Below, in pieces: positions 7,890 to 14,634 of a stretch of 39,679 bases of DNA. Origin of the DNA: DATJLQ01 sp035509415 (lineage in GTDB: Bacteria; Pseudomonadota; Alphaproteobacteria; JACZXZ01); the NCBI GenBank assembly GCA_035509415.1, contig DATJLQ010000178.1:1-39679 (forward strand). Reading direction: 5' to 3'. The translations under genes and the position numbers were made by a program. Within the stretch, counting starts at the first letter, position 1, and every line of letters starts with the position of its first letter. The notes under the pieces are model-generated. The model did not search any database and was not told the DNA's origin. It saw only the letters and a list, made by a program, of their open reading frames with translations.

Positions 7890-9029
7890 CTAGGGCGCCT
7901 CGGGCGCCGCCTCGGCGGCGCGCGCCCGCGCGGCCGGGACGATGCCGATCACGAGCGGGCAATGATCGGAGAGGGCGCGGTACGCGGCCGGGCGCGCGTC
8001 GAGACGCCAGGGCGAGATCGGCCGGCACTGGGCGAGCGCGCAATAGCCGGTGACGCGCGTCGCCGCCGGGTCGATGCTTCCCATGGAGCGGCTCACCAGC
8101 GCCTGGTCGAGGGCGCCGCCGCGCCCGCGATAATATTCGGTGCAGGACGGGTTGGGCCGCGCGCGCGCGAAGCCGGGCTCGGTCGCGGCGGCGAGCGCAT
8201 CGAGGGACGCGATCTCGGCGCGCGCCGAGGAGACCGTGCCCTCGCCCATGCTGTTGAAGTCGCCCAGCACCACGAGACGCGCGCCCGGCGTCTCGGCGAC
8301 GAGCGAGCCGAGGCGCGAGAGTGCGACATGCCGCTCGGATTCGTCCCTCGGTGCCACGCCGCTTTTCAAATGAACCGCGACCGCGCGGAAGGGAGCGCTC
8401 GTGCCGTCGCGCGGCGCGAACGCGTCGGCGCGCCCGGGCCGTAGCCAGCCGGCGCAAGGATCGTCCGGCCCGCTGGCGCGCGCGTTGAGCGCCCAGGCAT
8501 CCTCGCCCTCGACCAGGCGGAGACGCGTCGCGTTCCAGATGAAGCCCACATGCTGACGTCCGGCGCCGCCGCAGTTCTGGAGATCGACGCGCCACGTATC
8601 GCCGGTGAGCCGGCCGAGCTCGGCGAGGAGCCGCGCCATGCCCGCCTGGGCCGCCGGCGTCGCGCGGATCTCCTCGAGCGCGAGAAGATCGAGATTCATC
8701 CACGCGATCGTGCAGGCGAGCCAGCCGATGTCGGTGTGGTCGGGAAACCATTCGACGTTCCAGGCGCCGAGGCGAAGCTCGCCCGGCCGCGCGCGCGCCA
8801 TACGCGCCTGGCCGCGCTCGACCGCGTCGCGGCAAGCCTCGGCACTCGACCAGACCGCACTCTCGGCCGCGGCCGCGCGCGCGCCCACGCGCGGGTTCGC
8901 TTCCGCCGCGGCCGCGCGCGTCGTAGCGCCGAGCCCGAGCGCCAAGGCAAGCGACAGGACGAGCGCCGGCGCCGCCGGAAGGCGCGCGGCCCAAGGGGCT
9001 CGAGGCGCGGAGAGGCAAGCGCGGGGCAT
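7890..9029 (-). CDS. Secreted endonuclease/exonuclease/phosphatase-family protein
   Basis: A 379-residue protein of the EEP superfamily (DNase I/sphingomyelinase/inositol phosphatase fold). An N-terminal signal peptide (hydrophobic about 20-42, ending near ATTRAAAAEA) suggests export. Superfamily motifs are visible: LRLGAWNVEWFPD, LALEEIR (metal-binding Glu), LVVLGDFNSMGEG and the terminal YRALSDHCPLVI (catalytic Asp-His). Several cysteines support an extracytoplasmic location. The substrate cannot be told from sequence; DNA, phosphoinositides and other phosphodiesters are all possible. It converges on hemY, with a 9-base inverted repeat (7882-7890 / 7903-7911) across its 3' end. A promoter with no leader is suggested at 9036-9063. 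Confidence 0.9.
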   Translation of the reverse strand: MPRACLSAPRAPWAARLPAAPALVLSLALALGLGATTRAAAAEANPRVGARAAAAESAVWSSAEACRDAVERGQARMARARPGELRLGAWNVEWFPDHTDIGWLACTIAWMNLDLLALEEIRATPAAQAGMARLLAELGRLTGDTWRVDLQNCGGAGRQHVGFIWNATRLRLVEGEDAWALNARASGPDDPCAGWLRPGRADAFAPRDGTSAPFRAVAVHLKSGVAPRDESERHVALSRLGSLVAETPGARLVVLGDFNSMGEGTVSSARAEIASLDALAAATEPGFARARPNPSCTEYYRGRGGALDQALVSRSMGSIDPAATRVTGYCALAQCRPISPWRLDARPAAYRALSDHCPLVIGIVPAARARAAEAAPEAP

Positions 9030-9035
9030 GCCTCT

Positions 9036-9063
9036 ATAGTATCAAAAGAAATATTTAATACAA
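9036..9063 (-). promoter_or_regulatory. Candidate promoter abutting the EEP-family gene
   Basis: On the minus strand TTGTAT (9063-9058) and TACTAT (9041-9036) are spaced by 16 bases in a short AT-rich patch. The ATG at 9029 is seven bases past the -10 box, so a transcript starting there would have almost no leader. Confidence 0.5.
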
Positions 9064-9110
9064 CTGACACGCGACGGGCCGCGCGGCCGCCCGCCTCGGG
9101 CCCCGCGCGG

Positions 9111-9139
9111 TTGACGGGCCGGGCGCGCGAGCGTAGGGT
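9111..9139 (+). promoter_or_regulatory. Candidate promoter for tRNA-Thr
   Basis: TTGACG (9111-9116), a 17-base spacer and TAGGGT (9134-9139). The -35 matches consensus at five of six positions and spacing is ideal. The tRNA begins 63 bases downstream of the -10 box. Confidence 0.55.
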
Positions 9140-9202
9140 CGCGCCCGGCCGCAGGGGGACGCCCGCGCGGGGCGCGTCCGCGGCCGGCCTTTCCTCAGGG
9201 AT

Positions 9203-9277
<75 letters not shown>

Positions 9278-9353
9278 TCGCCCGAACGCGGGCGGCCTTC
9301 CGGTCGAAATCGAGGCGTCGGTCGACCAGCGCGCGTCGGCGCTTGGTGCCTCG

Positions 9354-9431
9354 GCCCTTGGCGCCTCAGCCCTTGGCCTTGAGCGTGCGATAGAGCACGA
9401 GCGCCTCTTTGGGCTTCGCCGTCTCGTGCAC
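9354..9431 (-). repeat. Left copy of a direct repeat of about 78 bases flanking higBA
   Basis: Near-identical to 10107-10184 (the 3' end of the LsrF-like gene). Shared stretches include cctcagcccttggccttgag and gcctctttgggcttcgccgt. Only a handful of mismatches are visible by eye. Both copies are in the same orientation. Confidence 0.85.
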
Positions 9432-9434
9432 CGC
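9366..9434 (-). pseudogene. Remnant of the 3' end of an LsrF-like gene
   Basis: Read on the minus strand this segment encodes AVHETAKPKEALVLYRTLKA followed by KG and a stop. That is the last part of the intact LsrF-like protein at 10119-10994, with one clear substitution (Val for Glu). The nucleotide similarity covers roughly 9354-9431 against 10107-10184, at a constant offset of 753 bases, and breaks off sharply at the 5' side of the gene. Nothing of the rest of the gene is present here. The HigBA genes lie between the two copies. It is too short to be functional. Confidence 0.85.
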
Positions 9435-9461
9435 CGCGCGCGAGTGACGGCCGATAGTCGC

Positions 9462-9773
9462 TTACTCGGCCGCCAGCGTCGGGATCGCGGCGATCTCGGC
9501 GCGCTTGGCCTTGCTCAACCGCTCCAGATCGAAGCGGGCCTGAAGGTTGAGCCAAAGGTCGGGACCGTTGCCGCACAGCTTGCCGAGCCGCAGGGCCATC
9601 TCGGGCGTCACCGGCGCGCGCTCCGTCATGATGGCGTGCAGGGTCTGCCGCGATACGCCGAGGTGGCGCGCGATCTCGGCGCGCGAGCGTCCGAGCGCCG
9701 GCACCACGTCCTCGCGCAGCAATTCACCCGGATGCATGGCCGGGAGGCCCCGCTTGATGGTCCGCTTGCTCAT
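9462..9773 (-). CDS. higA: HigA-family antitoxin (XRE-type HTH)
   Basis: A 103-residue DNA-binding antitoxin of the HigA/VapI type. The opening is KRGLPAMHPGELLREDVVPA, followed by the helix-turn-helix RAEIARHLGVSRQTLHAIM and the family ending GNGPDLWLNLQARFDLERL. It neutralises HigB by direct binding and normally represses its own operon. The ATG at 9773 overlaps the higB stop as TGATG, so the two are coupled, toxin gene first, as is usual for hig loci. The frame stays open upstream to 9863, but those extra residues are antisense-like and unsupported. Confidence 0.93.
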   Translation of the reverse strand: MSKRTIKRGLPAMHPGELLREDVVPALGRSRAEIARHLGVSRQTLHAIMTERAPVTPEMALRLGKLCGNGPDLWLNLQARFDLERLSKAKRAEIAAIPTLAAE

Positions 9774-10045
9774 CAGTGATAATCCTCCAGATCGACATCG
9801 ACGGCGTCGGCCCCATCCCAACCGAACGTGATGCGCCAATTGCCGGTGACCCGGATCGACCATCGCCGCTCGCCGTGCAGGGCATGGAAGCGGTAGCCCG
9901 GCAAGTTCAGGTGCTCGGGCCGGCCGGCCTCGTCCAAGGCCCGCAACATGCGCCCGACCCGCGCCACGTTCTGTACGTTCAAGCCGCCCGCTTTGCCGGT
10001 CTCGAAATAGACGCGGAGCGCCTTACTGCGGAAAGTCCGAATCAC
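9773..10045 (-). CDS. higB: HigB-family toxin (RelE superfamily mRNA interferase)
   Basis: A 90-residue toxin of the plasmid-maintenance killer family. It begins with GTG, reading MIRTFRSKALRVYFETGKAG, and ends ITFGWDGADAVDVDLEDYH; both ends match the family. Central residues such as GYRFHALHGERRWSIRV are typical. HigB proteins cleave mRNA on the ribosome. Length is standard (about 92). No Shine-Dalgarno sequence precedes the GTG, and a promoter -10 box ends only seven bases upstream, suggesting a leaderless mRNA. The gene lies between two copies of an aldolase gene 3' end, a sign of acquisition. Confidence 0.93.
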   Translation of the reverse strand: MIRTFRSKALRVYFETGKAGGLNVQNVARVGRMLRALDEAGRPEHLNLPGYRFHALHGERRWSIRVTGNWRITFGWDGADAVDVDLEDYH

Positions 10046-10051
10046 CGGGGG

Positions 10052-10079
10052 AAGATAATCCGAATCGGGGCATCGTCAA
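10052..10079 (-). promoter_or_regulatory. Candidate promoter of higBA
   Basis: On the minus strand TTGACG (10079-10074) and TATCTT (10057-10052) are spaced by 16 bases. The higB GTG codon starts at 10045, so the predicted transcription start coincides with the start codon. Confidence 0.55.
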
Positions 10080-10106
10080 GTGATGCTTTACGCCCGGTCC
10101 GGCGCA

Positions 10107-10184
10107 GCCCTTGACGCCTCAGCCCTTGGCCTTGAGGGTGCGATAGAGCTCGAGCGCCTCTTTGGGCTTCGCCGTCTCGTGCAC
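10107..10184 (-). repeat. Right copy of the direct repeat flanking higBA
   Basis: This copy is the authentic 3' end of the LsrF-like gene together with about 12 bases past its stop. With 9354-9431 it brackets a segment of about 675 bases that contains only higB and higA and their promoter. Confidence 0.85.
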
Positions 10185-10994
10185 CACCGCGCGCACGGCG
10201 GCGAGCATCGCGGCGGGCGCCTCGGACTGGAAGATGTTGCGGCCCATGTCGACGCCGGCCGCCCCTTCGTTCACCGCGTTGTATGCCATGGTAAGCGCCT
10301 CGAGCTCGGGCAGCTTCTTGCCCCCGGCCATGACGATCGGCACCGGGCAGGAGGCGGTCACGGTCTCGAACCCATCGGCCACGTAGTAGGTCTTGACGTA
10401 TTGCGCGCCGAGCTCGGCGATCATGCGGCAGGCGAGGCGGAAATATTTCGCGTCGCGCACCATGTTCTTGCCCACCGCGGTCACGCCCATGACCGGCATG
10501 CCGTGGCGCATCCCGGCGTCGACCAGCCGGGTCATGTTGTGGATCGAGCGCGTCTCGAACTCGCCGCCGACGAAGACCTGGATGCCGACGCCCGCGGCGT
10601 TGAGCCTGAGCGCGTCCTCCATGTCCATCGCGATCTCCTCGTCCGAGAGCTCCTTCAGGATGCTCGGGCCGCCGCTCGCGCGCAGCACCATCGGCTTCTG
10701 CGAGTGCGCCGGGATCACGCTGCGCAGAATCCCGCGCGTGCAGAAGAGCGCGTCGCATTGCGGCAGCAGCGGCACGATGTCGAGATCGACGCGCTCGAGC
10801 CCGGTGGTCGGGCCCTGGAAATAGCCGTGGTCGATCGCGAGCATGACGGTGCGCCCGGTCGCGGGATCGAACACGCGCGCGAGCCGGTTCCTCATGCCCC
10901 AATCGAGCTGGCCCGAGCCCTTGAGGAAGAACCCGGGCGTCGATTGCGGGGTCTTGGTGTCGAATTTCTCGCCTTCAACGTCGGCTTCGGGCAT
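10119..10994 (-). CDS. LsrF-like class I aldolase family protein (phospho-AI-2 thiolase type)
   Basis: A 291-residue TIM-barrel protein of the DeoC/FbaB aldolase family. It closely resembles 3-hydroxy-5-phosphonooxypentane-2,4-dione thiolase LsrF: TVMLAIDHGYFQGPTTGLER, FCTRGILRSVIP, PIVMAGGKKLPE and GVDMGRNIFQS are nearly identical to the E. coli enzyme as I recall it. Lys201 in VKTYY matches the catalytic lysine. LsrF performs the last step in breakdown of the phosphorylated quorum signal AI-2, moving an acetyl group to CoA. No lsrK, lsrR, lsrG or transporter genes are nearby, so it may serve another sugar-phosphate pathway. The start ATG at 10994 gives a full-length protein. Confidence 0.87.
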   Translation of the reverse strand: MPEADVEGEKFDTKTPQSTPGFFLKGSGQLDWGMRNRLARVFDPATGRTVMLAIDHGYFQGPTTGLERVDLDIVPLLPQCDALFCTRGILRSVIPAHSQKPMVLRASGGPSILKELSDEEIAMDMEDALRLNAAGVGIQVFVGGEFETRSIHNMTRLVDAGMRHGMPVMGVTAVGKNMVRDAKYFRLACRMIAELGAQYVKTYYVADGFETVTASCPVPIVMAGGKKLPELEALTMAYNAVNEGAAGVDMGRNIFQSEAPAAMLAAVRAVVHETAKPKEALELYRTLKAKG

Positions 10995-11099
10995 CGGCGG
11001 ATCCCAAGGTGAGGCGGGCGCGGGACGGCGCGGGCGGCGCCATCAGGCGCTCACATCGCATGATTGACGCGCGCAAGACAAGCCCCTTCGCGCCTGTTC

Positions 11100-12014
11100 C
11101 TAGCGCTTGATGACCGAAAGGCCTGGGACCATGCCGGATGCCGGCGCCGGCGCTTCCCCGCCCGACTCCGCGGCTTCCGTGCAGGTGCCGACGGACGCTT
11201 TCGTGCAGCGCTTGCCGTCGGTCCAAAGCGCGTCGGCGAGCGCGGCCCCTTCGAGCGAGGTCCCGGTCAGCTCGGCGCCGGTCAAGTCGGCGCCCGCGAG
11301 CGACGCGTGGGAGAGGTCGGAGCCGGCGAGCTTGGCGCCCGCGAGCTTGGCGCCGGTGAGCACCGCGCCGCGTAGGGCCGCGCGCGTGAGGTCGGCGCCC
11401 TCGAAATTGACGCCGTCGAGGAGCACGCCCGTGAGGATGGCACCTTGGAGATCGGCGCTCGCGAGATTGGCGCGCTCGAGCGCGGCCTCGCGCAGATCGG
11501 CGCCCCTGAGCTTCGCGCGCAGCAGCGAGGCGCCGGTGAAATCCGCATGGCCGAGCTTGGTCTCGGCGAGATTGGCCGATTCGAGGGTCGCGTTCCTCAA
11601 GCTCGCGCGCGAGAGGTCGGCGCCCGTGAGATTGGCGAAGGAAAGGTTCGCCTGGTCGAGGTCGGCATAGGCGAGGTCGGCGTGCTGCAGGCTGGCACTC
11701 TGAAGGTTGGCATGCTCGAGGTTGGCGCGCTCGAGGTTCGCATTGTCGAGGGTCGCCTGCTGGAGATCGGCGAAGGGCAGATTCGCCTGACGCAGATCGC
11801 TCCCGGCGCAGTTGCTGTAGGGCTTGACGACGCAATCCGACGCCGCGCGCCCGGCACCCGGGCGCCCGGCGGGGTTCGAGAAATTGAAGCCGCCGGGCCA
11901 TTCGGGCGCGCGCGCGCCGCCCGCGCCTTGCGCCCGGGCCGCGGCGGGCGAGAGGAGGAGGCAGAGCACCGCAGCGCTCAAGAGCGCGCGGACGGGACGC
12001 GGCTTAGCCGGCAT
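11100..12014 (-). CDS. Secreted pentapeptide-repeat protein
   Basis: A 304-residue protein with a signal peptide (residues 1-29, ending AAARAQG). From about residue 70 to 260 it is an almost unbroken run of A(D/N)LxX pentapeptides (SDLRQANLPFADLQQATLDN, ANLERANLEHANLQ and so on), forming a right-handed quadrilateral beta helix. The C-terminus (LWTDGKRCTKASVGTC) has paired cysteines, and CVVKPYSNC precedes the helix, so disulphides in the periplasm are likely. Cytoplasmic relatives such as MfpA and Qnr protect gyrase, but the export signal makes that role unlikely here. Function is unknown. It is divergent from the SGNH protein gene. Confidence 0.92.
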   Translation of the reverse strand: MPAKPRPVRALLSAAVLCLLLSPAAARAQGAGGARAPEWPGGFNFSNPAGRPGAGRAASDCVVKPYSNCAGSDLRQANLPFADLQQATLDNANLERANLEHANLQSASLQHADLAYADLDQANLSFANLTGADLSRASLRNATLESANLAETKLGHADFTGASLLRAKLRGADLREAALERANLASADLQGAILTGVLLDGVNFEGADLTRAALRGAVLTGAKLAGAKLAGSDLSHASLAGADLTGAELTGTSLEGAALADALWTDGKRCTKASVGTCTEAAESGGEAPAPASGMVPGLSVIKR

Positions 12015-12237
12015 GGCCTGACCCTTCGTCGGGGGCGGCGATCATAGCGTGTCGGCGCCGGGGCCGGGAGCGGTCGTTGCGCGCCGCGGGGACGGGGATT
12101 ACAAGGCTCGGGACCCGGCTCCGCCCCGGCCCTCGCCGCGCGCGTCCCGATCGGCCCGACAACGATATCGGCGCAAGCGACGATCTCGGCCAAGCGGCGA
12201 TCTCGGCCCCAATAACGACGGCAAGGCGACTTCTCCC

Positions 12238-13431
12238 ATGACCCACGACCCCACACCGGCCCGGCCGAGCCTCTTCGCGCGCCGCCCGCGTTTGATTGCG
12301 AGCCTGGTGACGCTGGGCTCGATCCTGGTGAGCGTGGCGCTGTTCCTGGGCGGCGACAGTCTCTACACGCTCTACCTCGAAGCGCACGCGCAACCGCTTA
12401 ATGCCTGCTTGCAGGAAGACGCGGTGCGTCATCACGCCTACAGGGGCGCCTGCGCAGGCCTCGACAGCTGGGGTTCGGCGGTCTACCCGGTTTATGTAAA
12501 CGATATCGACATGCGCGACCGGGAGGTGCGCAAGGTGCCGCTTACCGACCCGAAGCCGCGCCTCCTGCTGCTCGGCGATTCCTTCACCGCCGGCATGGAG
12601 GCTTGGTCGGATACCTTCGCCGGCATGGTCGCCGACCATTTCCACGATTTCGACGTGCTCAATGGCGGCGTGGAGAGCTACGCGCCGTCGAACTACTACA
12701 ACGTCGCGCGCGAGGTGCTCGCGAGGGGCTACCAGGTCGACGAGGTGCTGGTGTTCATCGACATCTCGGACGTCCAGGACGAGGCCGCCTTCTATCGCGA
12801 CAAGGACGCGGCCGGCGCCGTCGAGGGACCGGCGCGCACGCAGATCGTGACCGGCCCCTATGCGCGCCTGCGCGAGCAGATCAGGCGCCATTTTCTCCTC
12901 ACCAACGCGCTCTTCCGCGCGGCCGAGCAGCTCTATGTGCGGCTCGGCTTCTACCATCTCGACAGTTACACCTACGGCAACGTGTTCGACATGGAGCGCT
13001 CGGCCTGGACCTACCGCAAGGTCAACGAGACCCTGCCCTTTCCCGCGGGCTATGCGCCCCTCGGCGCCGAGGGCGGAATCGACAAGGAGCGCGCCAAGAT
13101 GACCCGCCTCTGGCAGCTGCTCTCGGAGTATGACATCCCGATGGGCGTCGCGGTCTATCCCTGGCCCGCGCAGGTGCTTCATGACGGCCCGGATCCTCGG
13201 GAGGAGCGCATCTGGCGCGACTGGTGCAAAGGGAAGTGCGACCGCTTCATAACGCTCTATCCCGAATTCCGCGCCCTCGCCGCCCAATGCCCGGCCTACG
13301 CGCCCGGCTGCTGGTACCAGCGCTATTTCGTGTTCGGCGATATTCACTACAACAAGCGCGGCAACGAGGTCGTGGCGCGGGAGCTCATCAAGCTCCTTAC
13401 CGCCGACCCGCCCAAGAAGATCGCGCCATAG
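12238..13431 (+). CDS. Membrane-anchored SGNH/GDSL hydrolase-like protein
   Basis: A 397-residue protein with one N-terminal membrane helix (about 20-40), leaving the rest outside the inner membrane. SGNH-type motifs are visible: RLLLLGDSFTAGMEAW with the probable nucleophile Ser115, LNGGVESYAPSNYYN, and GDIHYNKRGNEVVA near the end carrying Asp368 and His370. This pattern is common in acyl or acetyl transferases and esterases that modify cell-surface glycans. It converges with two glycosyltransferase genes, six bases apart, which fits such a role but does not prove it. The ATG at 12238 is chosen because the helix follows directly; upstream codons are low complexity. Confidence 0.83.
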   Translation: MTHDPTPARPSLFARRPRLIASLVTLGSILVSVALFLGGDSLYTLYLEAHAQPLNACLQEDAVRHHAYRGACAGLDSWGSAVYPVYVNDIDMRDREVRKVPLTDPKPRLLLLGDSFTAGMEAWSDTFAGMVADHFHDFDVLNGGVESYAPSNYYNVAREVLARGYQVDEVLVFIDISDVQDEAAFYRDKDAAGAVEGPARTQIVTGPYARLREQIRRHFLLTNALFRAAEQLYVRLGFYHLDSYTYGNVFDMERSAWTYRKVNETLPFPAGYAPLGAEGGIDKERAKMTRLWQLLSEYDIPMGVAVYPWPAQVLHDGPDPREERIWRDWCKGKCDRFITLYPEFRALAAQCPAYAPGCWYQRYFVFGDIHYNKRGNEVVARELIKLLTADPPKKIAP

Positions 13432-13437
13432 GCGCGT

Positions 13438-14634
13438 TCAGAGAACGCCGAGCCCGTCGAGCGCCTGCCACACCGCCTCGGTCGTGACGCGGTCGAGGCA
13501 GGGATAGGTCGCTTCGCCCGGTGCTCTCTCCGTGCAGGCCCAGGCGCAGAAATAGCAAGGCATGCGCTCAAAGAGAAAACGCGACTTGGGCGGGGCGAGC
13601 GAGTCCGGATAGGGCATGAACAGGCCGAAAAAGCCGCCGCCCGTGACGAGGACCGAGGGCGTCCTGAGGAAGAGGGCGAGATGGCCGAGGCCGGTGTCGC
13701 TCGAGACAAGCGCCGCAGCGCCGGCGACGAGCCGCGCGGCGGCGGCGAGGTCGAGCGCGTCGATGGCGCCGATCGCCCGCGCACCCCGCGCCCCTGGCGG
13801 CAAGGACTGGACGGCCGCATCGATTTCCGCCGCGAGGGCGCGCTCGCCACGTCCGCCGAGGAACACGGCCGAATGCCCGCGCGCAAGCACGCGGCGCGCG
13901 ATCTCGACCTGGCGCGCGACCGGCCAACGCTTGAAGCCTTCGCTCGCGCCGAGATTGAGCACGACATAGCGCTCGCCGGGGCGCATGAGCGGAAGCGGCC
14001 CCGGCGGCGGCGCCAAGATGGGAAGGGCGATCGCGAGCGGGCGTCCCGCGAGCTTCGAGAGGAAATCCGCCTGGTGCTCGGTCTCGTGGAGCGGCTGGGA
14101 CGGGTCGCGCGCGGCCGGAGCCGGAACGATGCGCGTGAGCCTCGGCCGGTAGTGCGCCGCCATGGCGTCGTATTTCGGGTCGGGCCTGGGCTCGACCGCG
14201 ATGCGCGCGTCAGCGCCGCTCGCGACCAGCGCCGCGTCCGCGACATGGGGCTGGCGGTCGCGCACGCCGCAAATTGCCGCCTTGAAGCCGCGCCGTCGGA
14301 TCGCGCGGAGCGTGCGCCAGCGGTAGAGAGGGTCGCGCGCCAGGCGCCGCTCGTCAATCAGGATCGTCTCGATGCCCTGGTAGAACAGCGCCGCGACCGG
14401 CGCCCAGGCGCTCGAGCCCAGCACCGCGAGCTCCGCGAGCGGGAGGCCGAGCGCCTCGGCATAGCGCTCGATCGCGGCGCGGAACAGGAGCGCGTCGCCG
14501 ATCCCGCCATGGAGGCGCAGCAGGAGCGCGCCGCGTTTCGGCTTGGGCGCGGGCTCGAGCGCCACGAGCCAGTCCACCAGCCGCAAGAGCGGCCAGCGGC
14601 GCGGGAACGGCCGCGCTTTCCCGGTGGCGCTCAC
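13438..14634 (-). CDS. Glycosyltransferase family 9 (heptosyltransferase-like) protein, copy A
   Basis: A 398-residue GT9-type protein. GGIGDALLFRAAIERYAEAL marks the N-terminal Rossmann fold, and LVSSDTGLGHLALFLRTPSV is the family's acceptor/nucleotide site in the C-terminal fold. A cysteine cluster near the end (CYFCAWAC and a later Cys in YPCLDR) is shared with its neighbour. Such enzymes usually add heptose or similar sugars to lipopolysaccharide core from nucleotide sugars. The start is GTG at 14634, overlapping the stop of copy B as GTGA. It is paralogous to copy B along the whole length, indicating a local duplication. Substrate is not predictable. Confidence 0.87.
   Translation of the reverse strand: MSATGKARPFPRRWPLLRLVDWLVALEPAPKPKRGALLLRLHGGIGDALLFRAAIERYAEALGLPLAELAVLGSSAWAPVAALFYQGIETILIDERRLARDPLYRWRTLRAIRRRGFKAAICGVRDRQPHVADAALVASGADARIAVEPRPDPKYDAMAAHYRPRLTRIVPAPAARDPSQPLHETEHQADFLSKLAGRPLAIALPILAPPPGPLPLMRPGERYVVLNLGASEGFKRWPVARQVEIARRVLARGHSAVFLGGRGERALAAEIDAAVQSLPPGARGARAIGAIDALDLAAAARLVAGAAALVSSDTGLGHLALFLRTPSVLVTGGGFFGLFMPYPDSLAPPKSRFLFERMPCYFCAWACTERAPGEATYPCLDRVTTEAVWQALDGLGVL

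Noticed and set aside
7882..7911. Inverted repeat GGCGGCGCC/GGCGCCGCC as a terminator for hemY
   Set aside because: The 9-base match is perfect, but there is no T run on either strand and such GC palindromes are frequent at this base composition.
9774..9863. Longer N-terminus for HigA
   Set aside because: The extra residues overlap higB and have no family similarity; ATG 9773 fits the family and the TGATG coupling.
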